A stretch of 64,000 nucleotides of DNA from Selenomonas sp. F0473 (GTDB lineage: Bacteria > Bacillota > Negativicutes > Selenomonadales > Selenomonadaceae). Below the pieces are notes generated by a model. That model was not told the origin of the DNA, searched no databases, and saw only the letters and a list, made by a program, of their open reading frames with translations. Location of the stretch: positions 35,280-99,279 of the forward strand of contig NZ_JH992902.1 of NCBI RefSeq assembly GCF_000315545.1, written 5' to 3'. This document shows positions 57,915-64,000 of the stretch, in pieces; position 1 is the first letter of the stretch, and the number at the start of each line of letters is the position of its first letter. The position numbers and the translations under genes are program-made.

Positions 57915-58925
57915 TTAGTCGATCTTCACATTGTGAATCTGCTCGGCGAGACGTTTCAGCGCGTCGACGCTGCGCACGCCCGGGGTGATCTCGGAGAGTT
58001 TCACGCGGACGAAGTGGTTCTCCTTGATTGCCGTGACGCCTTGGAGGCGCGGGTTTGCTTTCAGCTTCTCGACTTTTTGGTTGAAGTCATCCTCGTTACG
58101 GATGCTCGTGCCGTAGTCGGCGATAATGATGTATTCGGGATCAGCGGCGACGACGCTCTCCCAGCTCGTCTTGCTCCACGTCTTATCGACGCCCTGTCCG
58201 CTCATGACGTTGTCCGCGCCGATGAGACGCAGAAGGTTCGGCGTATAGCCCTCGAATACGGTGAACGGCTCGCCGTCCTCGGAATCAAAGACAAAGACGC
58301 GCTTATGCGGCAGTTTGTCGATTTTGTCCTGTACGGCGGCGAGCTGTTTCTTCTGCTCCGCGACCCACGCCTCGGCGCGGTCTTTGACGCCGAAGATTTC
58401 GCCGAGTTTGACCATATCGGCAAAGACCATGTCGAGATCTGCCTTTGTAGACTGCATGGAGTCGGGGATGAAGATGGGGATGTTCTGTGCGGTGATTTTA
58501 TCCGCCTCGATGCCGCGCTTGGTGAAGGGGACTTCCCAACCGGTTGCGAAGTCGGGCTTTGCCGCCATAAAGACTTCGTAGGACGGCCACTTCTCGGCGA
58601 GGACGGGGACTTTCTCATACGCCGCTTGGAGGGGCGGATAGATTTCCTCTTCCTTGAACGCGGTGCCCGCCATGTGGTCGCCGAGATCGAGGGCGAGGAG
58701 CATCTCCGTCGTCGCCTGCGACATGGAGACGGCGCGCGTCGGCGGGGCGGTCGCCTTCATGTCGAGCGTCTGACCGCCGATGTTTTCCGTCCAGGAGACG
58801 GGCGTGTAGGACGAGGATGCGGTCTCCGTCTTTGTCTCCGCCGCCTGCTGCTGACCGCAGCCGGCGCCGAGAAGCAGCACCGCTGCGCCGAGTCCCGCCA
58901 AAAGAGTTTTCTTTGTCTTGAACAT
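57915..58925 (-). CDS. ABC importer substrate-binding lipoprotein (second system)
   Basis: A 336-residue periplasmic binding lipoprotein with lipobox LLLGAGCG (Cys near residue 23) and the FecB/BtuF-type fold: RAVSMSQATTEMLLALDLGD near 60-79 and SWESVVAADPEYIIIADYGT near 250. It is the substrate receptor for the permease and ATPase upstream in the same minus-strand unit. The open frame reaches 58952, but ATG at 58923-58925 with AAGGAGG upstream is the start. Ligand unknown; iron-siderophore, haem or cobalamin are family options. Confidence 0.92.
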   Translation of the reverse strand: MFKTKKTLLAGLGAAVLLLGAGCGQQQAAETKTETASSSYTPVSWTENIGGQTLDMKATAPPTRAVSMSQATTEMLLALDLGDHMAGTAFKEEEIYPPLQAAYEKVPVLAEKWPSYEVFMAAKPDFATGWEVPFTKRGIEADKITAQNIPIFIPDSMQSTKADLDMVFADMVKLGEIFGVKDRAEAWVAEQKKQLAAVQDKIDKLPHKRVFVFDSEDGEPFTVFEGYTPNLLRLIGADNVMSGQGVDKTWSKTSWESVVAADPEYIIIADYGTSIRNEDDFNQKVEKLKANPRLQGVTAIKENHFVRVKLSEITPGVRSVDALKRLAEQIHNVKID

Positions 58926-58948
58926 AAATGTCCTCCTTATTATCGTGG

Positions 58949-59695
58949 TCAATAATACAAATAGCGTGTGCCCTGCTGTTCGCTTGTGTAAAACGGAACC
59001 TCGAACACGTCCTTGAGCAGCGCGGAAGTGAGCACGTCCTGGGCCGCGCCCTCGGCGACGGTTTCGCCCGCGCGCAGGACGGCGGCATGGTCGCAGTAGC
59101 GCGCCGCGAGTCCGAGGTCGTGCAGGACGATGACGACGGTGCCGTCAAAGCGCCGCAGTTCCTCCATAAGGGAAATCTTGTACTTTACGTCGAGGTGATT
59201 GGTCGGTTCGTCGAGGAGCAGCACCTCCGGCTCCTGTGCAAGCGCCTTTGCGACAAAGACGCGCTGGAGTTCGCCGCCCGAGAGCTGTCCAATCTTTTTC
59301 TCCGCCATGGGGAGAATGCGGAACCGGCGCATGACGTTCTCTGCGATTTCATGATCGTGGGCGCTGTACGATTGGAAGCGCTCCTTATACGGGTAGCGTC
59401 CCATGAGTACGACGTCGCGGACGGAGAGTTCCGCCGCCATCTGCAGGTGCCGCTGCGCGAGCACGGCGAGTTTGCGCGCATACTCCGCCGCGGGGATCGT
59501 CTCGATCGGTGTGCCGTTCATAAAGACGGCACACCGGCTCGGCCGCAGCCGCGCGATATGCGCGAGGAGCGTGGACTTGCCGCAGCCGTTCGGGCCAATG
59601 ATGCCCGTGATTCTGCCGCGCGGGAAGGTCAGCGAGATGTCCTTTAGGATCGGATTGCCGCGGATGGCATAGCTCAAATGTCGGATTTCAATCAT
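58949..59695 (-). CDS. ABC importer ATPase (second system)
   Basis: A 248-residue FecE/FhuC-type ATPase. Walker A GPNGCGKSTLLAHIA (about 34-48), signature LSGGELQRVFVA near 135-146, Walker B VLLLDEPTNHLD and His switch VLHDLGLAARY are complete. ATG at 59693-59695 overlaps the permease stop by 8 nt; a GTG at 59704 would add three residues. It lies 23 nt before the binding-protein gene. Confidence 0.94.
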   Translation of the reverse strand: MIEIRHLSYAIRGNPILKDISLTFPRGRITGIIGPNGCGKSTLLAHIARLRPSRCAVFMNGTPIETIPAAEYARKLAVLAQRHLQMAAELSVRDVVLMGRYPYKERFQSYSAHDHEIAENVMRRFRILPMAEKKIGQLSGGELQRVFVAKALAQEPEVLLLDEPTNHLDVKYKISLMEELRRFDGTVVIVLHDLGLAARYCDHAAVLRAGETVAEGAAQDVLTSALLKDVFEVPFYTSEQQGTRYLYY

Positions 59696-60698
59696 AGGCG
59701 TCACCGTACCGTCTGCAAATGATCCAAATGAAGAGCGGCGCGCCGAGATATGCGGTCAATACGCCGATCGGCAGTTCCTCGGGGCGAAAGAGCGTGCGCG
59801 AAAGCACGTCCGCCCACAGCAGAACGCAGCCGCCGAGCAAGGTGCAGACGACGGCCAATACGCCGTGCTTTGCTCCGATCAAGATGCGCGCGATATGCGG
59901 AACGATAAGGCCGACGAAGCCGATGATGCCCGCCTTCGCGACGAGCGCGGCGACGGTGAGCGAGGAGGCGGCGACGGCGGCGAGCTGGAGTTTTTTCACC
60001 GAGATGCCGAGCGCATGGGCTTCGCTCTCTCCGAGCAGGAGAATGTCGAGCTCGTGCCGCACGAACTGAAGGAAGGTGAAGATGCCGAGACAGACGATCG
60101 CGGCGAGCGGCAGATCTCCCCACTGGATGCCGGAGAGACTGCCGAGCAGCCAAAACATCGCACTGCGCACCTGTGCCTCGTGGTTCGCGCTGTAGATGAC
60201 GAGCATTGTCAGCGCAGAGAAGAGCGCCGACATGCCCATGCCGATAAGAACGAGCTTCGTCGGGTTGCTGCTTTTACCGACGAAGAAGACCGCCAGCACA
60301 GTGGCGACGGTCGCGCCGAGGAGAGCGCTGAACGGTACGGCGTACGCGCCGAGGAAGGCAAACGCTCCCCAAATGATCGCGCAGACCGCGCCCGTACTCG
60401 CGCCCGAGGAGACGCCGAGCACATACGGGTCGGCCAGTTCATTGCGCGTGATGGTCTGGAGCAGCAGCCCCGCAAGCGAGAGCCCCGCGCCCGCCAGCAC
60501 CGCGAATAGTGTGCGCGGCATACGGATCGTGTAGAGCACCATGCTCTCCGTTGTGCCTGTGTCCATGCCGCCGTTCATGAGCGTCTGCACGATGCGGTCG
60601 GGCGGGATCGGAACGGAGCCGAAGCCGAGCGACAGAATCATGCTGACGGCGAGCAGCAGGACGAGGACAAGGATTGTTTTCATACGGTTGGTATGCAT
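59688..60698 (-). CDS. ABC importer permease, FecCD family (second system)
   Basis: A ~336-residue permease with about ten membrane segments. Landmarks are IRMPRTLFAVLAGAGLSLAG, RNELADPYVLGVSSGASTGA, ESEAHALGISVKKLQ and GFVGLIVPHIARILIG. It is first in the permease-ATPase-binding protein order. The start is uncertain: frames open at ATG 60719, with ATGs at 60710, 60698 and 60683; 60698 is given as a compromise because GGAAAGGGG is close by. Confidence 0.92.
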   Translation of the reverse strand: MHTNRMKTILVLVLLLAVSMILSLGFGSVPIPPDRIVQTLMNGGMDTGTTESMVLYTIRMPRTLFAVLAGAGLSLAGLLLQTITRNELADPYVLGVSSGASTGAVCAIIWGAFAFLGAYAVPFSALLGATVATVLAVFFVGKSSNPTKLVLIGMGMSALFSALTMLVIYSANHEAQVRSAMFWLLGSLSGIQWGDLPLAAIVCLGIFTFLQFVRHELDILLLGESEAHALGISVKKLQLAAVAASSLTVAALVAKAGIIGFVGLIVPHIARILIGAKHGVLAVVCTLLGGCVLLWADVLSRTLFRPEELPIGVLTAYLGAPLFIWIICRRYGDAYD

Positions 60699-60734
60699 CC
60701 CCTTTCCCATAGTTCCCATAAATATCTAAACCCC

Positions 60735-60745
60735 ATTATAACACA
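60735..60745 (-). promoter_or_regulatory. Extended -10 promoter of the second importer operon
   Basis: On the minus strand TGT followed by TATAAT (60735-60740). No good -35 is seen. It lies about 40 nt before the permease start. Confidence 0.6.
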
Positions 60746-61014
60746 AGGGAGAGGGCTTGGAGAATATCGAAAAATATTGAAGCGTTTACTGTGTTAGGAG
60801 CAGACAGCTTCTCTTGGATAAATGTTTGCCGCTATGAGAGAACCATTGCGGGCGATATTCGCGGGGGCAGTATCATTCATAAAACAATATACGAATATGT
60901 CATGCATAGTTCAAGAAAATAGGGGAGTACGTGCATGCATGACGAACGGAGAACTTTCGTTTTGGGGGCCTTCGCTGCCTCGGTTCCATCAAAATAATCC
61001 AGGGGGAAGTAGAA
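60746..61014. other. Intergenic, AT-richer region without a supported gene
   Basis: Roughly 300 bases between the importer operon and the TrbL/VirB6-like gene. A 67-codon open frame on the plus strand (60822-61025) has no ribosome binding site of note and no recognisable product. I see no tRNA, repeat or clear terminator; only a short ACGAA/TTCGT stem near 60940. Confidence 0.5.
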
Positions 61015-61995
61015 TTACTTATTGAAAATTCCTTGTATACGTTCTGGAATTTTCTTGACGAGGAGATAGATCATGAGACTAATGAATACGATTTTGGTGA
61101 AGGCCGGGATCATAGCGTCGGCGTCTCTGACTTTAGCAATGTATACAAATTGCAGACAGAAGTAGGACAATGCACAGTTCACGATTTTTGTGACGAAGAG
61201 CATGACATAGACGTTCAGTGCGAGAGTGAACGTTTTGCAAAGTGCCCGCATCAAGATTTTTGTGCGTGAGGGGGCAAAGAATGGGATCAGCAGAATCGAG
61301 AACATCGCTACTATATGGAATATAAACTCGTCCAAAAGAATCTCGATCGCCGCAAAGAGGAGCAGGGCAGATGAAATAAGGAGACAAACGGCGGCAAATG
61401 TACCTGAGGAAGGCGTCTCCGCGGAAAATAACATCTCCGCTCGATCAAAACCGGCAGACAATATTGTGACGGCACTGTCGATCAGTGCGTCTGGGTGTCC
61501 TGTCCCTCCCATATGAGCCCCAAGCCGATGAGCGCCGTCATATAAATGTCCCATAAGATCGATTCCGCTCCCGTACCAGTTGAAAATAAGGAAAAGACAA
61601 AGAGCGGTTTCTATCCCTTTTTGAATAAAGAATATTTTAGCGTCACCGTTGATATCGTCAGTTATAAGGGCAATTGCCGTAAAGACGGCGAGAAGTTTTA
61701 CAGCGTACGGAATTAAGATGACCGCACCTCTTTTCGTATGTTCACGACAAGCCGATGAGAGCGTTTGTCCTACATTATTCCGCTGCATATGTTCATTTAC
61801 TTCGAGATGTATGTTGTAAACATCCGTTCTTTGATGAGGTGCCGGCGGAAAATATGGGGCATAGCCCGTCATGATGTTTTGATTGCTTTGGCACAGTGAG
61901 GATGCGTTGGGAAATGTGTGCGCAGGTGTAAGAATTCCCATTGCTAGGAAGAGAAACGCCGCGCAGACAACAGCGGTAAAAATTAAGATTTTCAT
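61015..61995 (-). CDS. Orphan TrbL/VirB6-like membrane protein
   Basis: A 326-residue protein with a signal-like N-terminal hydrophobic segment, about 70 hydrophilic residues and then six or so transmembrane helices, the layout of TrbL/VirB6 inner-membrane components of conjugative type IV secretion. Segments are GAVILIPYAVKLLAVFTAIA, ETALCLFLIFNWYGSGIDLM (aromatic-rich loop), FAAVCLLISSALLLFAAIEI and ALNVYVMLFVTKIVNCALSY. Base composition (about 43-45% GC) is far below the neighbourhood, suggesting transfer. No other type IV secretion gene is in the window. ATG 61995 has AGGAGT about 10 nt upstream. The family call is from layout only. Confidence 0.6.
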   Translation of the reverse strand: MKILIFTAVVCAAFLFLAMGILTPAHTFPNASSLCQSNQNIMTGYAPYFPPAPHQRTDVYNIHLEVNEHMQRNNVGQTLSSACREHTKRGAVILIPYAVKLLAVFTAIALITDDINGDAKIFFIQKGIETALCLFLIFNWYGSGIDLMGHLYDGAHRLGAHMGGTGHPDALIDSAVTILSAGFDRAEMLFSAETPSSGTFAAVCLLISSALLLFAAIEILLDEFIFHIVAMFSILLIPFFAPSRTKILMRALCKTFTLALNVYVMLFVTKIVNCALSYFCLQFVYIAKVRDADAMIPAFTKIVFISLMIYLLVKKIPERIQGIFNK

Positions 61996-62201
61996 GATAT
62001 GCACACTCCTTTTTATATATATTTCCTCTAGTATAGCGGAGAAATTATGTCAAAAATTCCTATCTTTTTGCAAATCCCCATGAATTTGGAAATTTTTTCA
62101 AAACGTTTTTCTGTAGCAAAGGTTACGGTCTTTTCCATAATTCCGCGCTATAATGTGCACATTGTTTTGAGAGATAGCGAAGTATGATATAAAGGAGTTT
62201 T

Positions 62202-63650
62202 ATGATGGAAAAGGTATTAGACCTTAAAAAGACGGTCGCCGAGCTCGTCGGCGAATACCCCGAGGTGCGGTCGATTATGGCGGAGGTCGGTTTTCGTGAG
62301 ATCACGAGCGATGTGGCGCTGAATGTGATGGGGCGCATCATGACGATCCCGCGCGGCGCGGCGGTGAAGGGGGTCGACCTCAATAAGGTCATCGCGGCGT
62401 TCGAGGAGCACGGGTTTACCGTTGTCGGCGATGACCGCGGGACACGGCAGGGACGGCTGCGCAGCTTCATCGAGCGGCTTTCGAGCGGCGAGGATTTAGA
62501 ATCCGTCCGCAAAGACTTCGTGCAGGAGTTCAGCCATGTCGAGGCACACGAGATCATGGATGCGGAGCAGACCCTCATCAAGGAGGGCATGCCGATCACG
62601 GAAGTCCAGCGCCTCTGCGACGTGCATTCCGCGCTGTTTCACGGAACGCCCTCCGCACCGCCTCCGGGGGCGCTCTCGCACGATGAGATTCACGCGCAGG
62701 CGGAATCTGTGAATCCGGATGATATCGACGCTTTGGCGGCGGGGCATCCGCTGTCTATCCTGCGCGCGGAGAATGCGGCGCTTGGAACCCTGCTTGATAC
62801 GATTGGGGCCGAACTCGACGGCGCAAAGCGTACGGATGTTATACTGGAGCAGGTTCTTGCGCTCGGCGATGTGCGCATGCACTATATCAAAAAAGAAGAG
62901 CTGCTGATGCCGGTTCTCTACGACTACGGCGTCACGGGACCCTCGCAGGTCATGTGGGGCATCGACGACGAGATGAAACGCGAGCTCAGCATGATCATCA
63001 AGGCGCTCAAAGAAGATCCGGAGAATCTGCCGATGTACGAGGCGCGTCTGCGCGCCCTCACGCAGCGCATCCGCGAGATGATCTTTAAGGAGGAGAAAAT
63101 TCTCTTCCCGCTCAGCCTCCGCTACTTTACGGAGATCGAGTGGTACCGTATGTACCATGACCTGCCGGATATGGGTGTCTCGTTCGGCGTGGCCATTCCG
63201 GCATGGCCGGCAGCGCAGCCGTGGCTTGATCGAGAGGCGGCGCGTCTCGCGGGCAGTACGACGGACGGCAAGCTCCAGTTCCCGACGGGCGAGCTCTCGA
63301 TGGATCAACTCGTCGCGATCTTCAAGATGCTTCCCGTAGACATCACCTTCATCGACAAGGACGATACGGTGCGCTTTTTCACGAACGAGGGGCAGGTGTT
63401 CACGCGCCCCATGTCGGCGCTCGGACGCGACGTCATGAACTGTCATCCGCCCGAGATCATCCCCGTCGTGCGCAACCTCCTCGCCGATTTTAAGGCGAAG
63501 AAACGCTCGCAGATGATCGTGCACCGCTATATCCGCGAACGACCCATCCGCGTCCATTATCAGGGGCTCTACGACGCGGCGGGCGACTATATGGGAACGG
63601 TTGAGTTCGTAACCGATCACGCCGAGCCGCTCGAAAAATTCCGTCGCTAA
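62202..63650 (+). CDS. DUF1858/DUF438/hemerythrin-like/PAS protein
   Basis: A 482-residue cytoplasmic protein of four parts: an N-terminal DUF1858 segment (LDLKKTVAELVGEYPEVRSI), a DUF438 region (LRSFIERLSSGEDLESVRKD), a hemerythrin-like HHE region with ligand-type residues (HPLSILRAENAAL, RMHYIKKEELLMPVLYDYG, IFKEEKILFPLSLRYF), and a C-terminal PAS-like domain (VDITFIDKDDTVRFFTNEGQ). The usual first HHE His is present (HPLS) but some ligands seem replaced by Asn/Glu, so iron binding is uncertain. Such proteins are thought to sense redox state, oxygen or nitric oxide. ATG 62202 and 62205 are both possible; AAGGAG lies at 62192-62197. Confidence 0.87.
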   Translation: MMEKVLDLKKTVAELVGEYPEVRSIMAEVGFREITSDVALNVMGRIMTIPRGAAVKGVDLNKVIAAFEEHGFTVVGDDRGTRQGRLRSFIERLSSGEDLESVRKDFVQEFSHVEAHEIMDAEQTLIKEGMPITEVQRLCDVHSALFHGTPSAPPPGALSHDEIHAQAESVNPDDIDALAAGHPLSILRAENAALGTLLDTIGAELDGAKRTDVILEQVLALGDVRMHYIKKEELLMPVLYDYGVTGPSQVMWGIDDEMKRELSMIIKALKEDPENLPMYEARLRALTQRIREMIFKEEKILFPLSLRYFTEIEWYRMYHDLPDMGVSFGVAIPAWPAAQPWLDREAARLAGSTTDGKLQFPTGELSMDQLVAIFKMLPVDITFIDKDDTVRFFTNEGQVFTRPMSALGRDVMNCHPPEIIPVVRNLLADFKAKKRSQMIVHRYIRERPIRVHYQGLYDAAGDYMGTVEFVTDHAEPLEKFRR

Positions 63651-63662
63651 ACATAAAAATAC

Positions 63663-63695
63663 AGTCTGTCAAGAAAAATACTTGACAGACTTTTC
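63663..63695 (+). terminator. Terminator overlapping the ylxM promoter
   Basis: AGTCTGTCAAG (63663-63673) and CTTGACAGACT (63681-63691) form an 11-bp perfect stem, then TTTT. Its 3' arm contains the TTGACA of the next promoter. Confidence 0.88.
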
Positions 63696-63710
63696 GTTTG
63701 TCGTTATACT
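63682..63710 (+). promoter_or_regulatory. Consensus promoter of ylxM, inside a terminator
   Basis: TTGACA (63682-63687), a 17-bp spacer and TATACT (63705-63710). The -35 is part of the preceding terminator stem. Confidence 0.88.
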
Positions 63711-63765
63711 GCGAGAAGCGATTGGGGAACACGACGGTTGTTTCCCTGAAACGGGGGATGTGCGC

Positions 63766-64000
63766 ATGGAGCGGCTCTATGATCTCGCGCAGTTATACGA
63801 TCTCTACGGCGCGCTGCTGACGGGAAAGCAGCGGGAATGTCTGCATCTCCACATTGCCGAGGACTTCTCGCTCACGGAGATCGGCGAGGCGCTAGGCATC
63901 ACGCGTCAGGCGGCGCATGAGAGCATCCGGCGCGCGGAGCGCTCCCTCGAGGAGATGGAAGAGCGGCTCGGTCTGCGCGCCTGCCGCTCGGAGGAAGAGC
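63766..64000 (+). CDS. ylxM: YlxM/p13-like DNA-binding protein, 5' portion
   Basis: The gene runs off the window; 78 residues are readable. It starts MERLYDLAQLYDLYGALLTG and has a sigma-70 region-4-like helix-turn-helix (FSLTEIGEALGITRQAAHES then IRRAERSLEEMEERLGL). YlxM is normally encoded just before ffh, the signal recognition particle GTPase, and influences SRP function; ffh is expected next. ATG 63766 is chosen by similarity of the N-terminus; GTG 63760 is an in-frame alternative. Confidence 0.88.
   Translation, partial: MERLYDLAQLYDLYGALLTGKQRECLHLHIAEDFSLTEIGEALGITRQAAHESIRRAERSLEEMEERLGLRACRSEEE

Noticed and set aside
60822-61025. 67-codon plus-strand frame in the AT-rich intergenic region
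   Set aside because: Weak initiation context, no family resemblance, and it overlaps the end of the minus-strand TrbL/VirB6-like gene.

Overview
The window is a GC-rich (about 58-60%), densely coding bacterial chromosome segment. It combines Firmicute-type gene neighbourhoods (frr-uppS-cdsA-rseP-ispG-proS, cysE-cysS-mrnC-rlmB-rae1, rpsF-ssb-rpsR, sepF, ComFB, YlxM) with a TonB-dependent outer-membrane receptor. That mix points to a diderm Firmicute of the Negativicutes, most likely a Selenomonas or Centipeda relative. The taxonomic call is inference from content and order. Many promoters are close to the sigma-70 consensus with 17-bp spacing, and several carry an extended -10 (TGn).

Layout. 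1-340: end of an rRNA operon (5S rRNA), then tRNA-His and tRNA-Trp. 0.4-12.8 kb: translation and envelope housekeeping (small secreted protein, typA, sepF, rpsB-tsf, pyrH-frr-hypothetical-uppS-cdsA-rseP-ispG-proS); dxr is missing from its usual place between cdsA and rseP. 13-19.4 kb: Hsp20, CheR, a shortened PaaK-like protein, pyrF-pyrE, a methionine gamma-lyase-like PLP enzyme and a cupin. 19.5-28.7 kb: priA, ispE, GntR regulator, glmU, prs, a thioredoxin-reductase-like flavoprotein, a Crp/Fnr regulator, a membrane protein and tRNA-Arg. 28.8-31.8 kb: an unusual Hsp70/actin-fold ATPase followed by a ComFB protein. 31.9-36.6 kb: cysE-cysS-mrnC-thyX-rlmB-rae1.

36.7-45.5 kb is the most distinctive region. 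It holds a LysR regulator, a stand-alone nitrogenase component-1-like protein whose N-terminal subdomain appears duplicated, a TonB-dependent receptor behind a promoter packed with TTGAA/TTCAA inverted repeats, a complete FecB/FecCD/FecE-type ABC importer, and a carboxymuconolactone-decarboxylase/cupin protein. I read this as a metal-chelate or tetrapyrrole uptake locus with an associated redox-type protein; the substrate and chemistry cannot be told from sequence.

45.5-51.5 kb: a divergent NmrA/HxlR pair bracketed by near-identical 32-nt hairpins, then a minus-strand trkA-trkH-trkH potassium uptake operon. 51.6-52.8 kb: rpsF-ssb-rpsR behind a probable S6:S18 leader. 52.8-57.8 kb: an HlyD-type adaptor broken by both an in-frame amber stop and a frameshifting duplication, its intact ABC-2 permease partner, a universal stress protein, a small basic secreted protein and a WG-repeat protein. 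57.9-60.7 kb: a second, minus-strand FecB/FecCD/FecE-type importer. 60.7-62.2 kb: an AT-rich patch carrying an orphan TrbL/VirB6-like membrane protein. 62.2-64 kb: a DUF438/hemerythrin/PAS sensor-like protein and the start of ylxM, cut by the window end. No insertion sequence, prophage or CRISPR array was seen.
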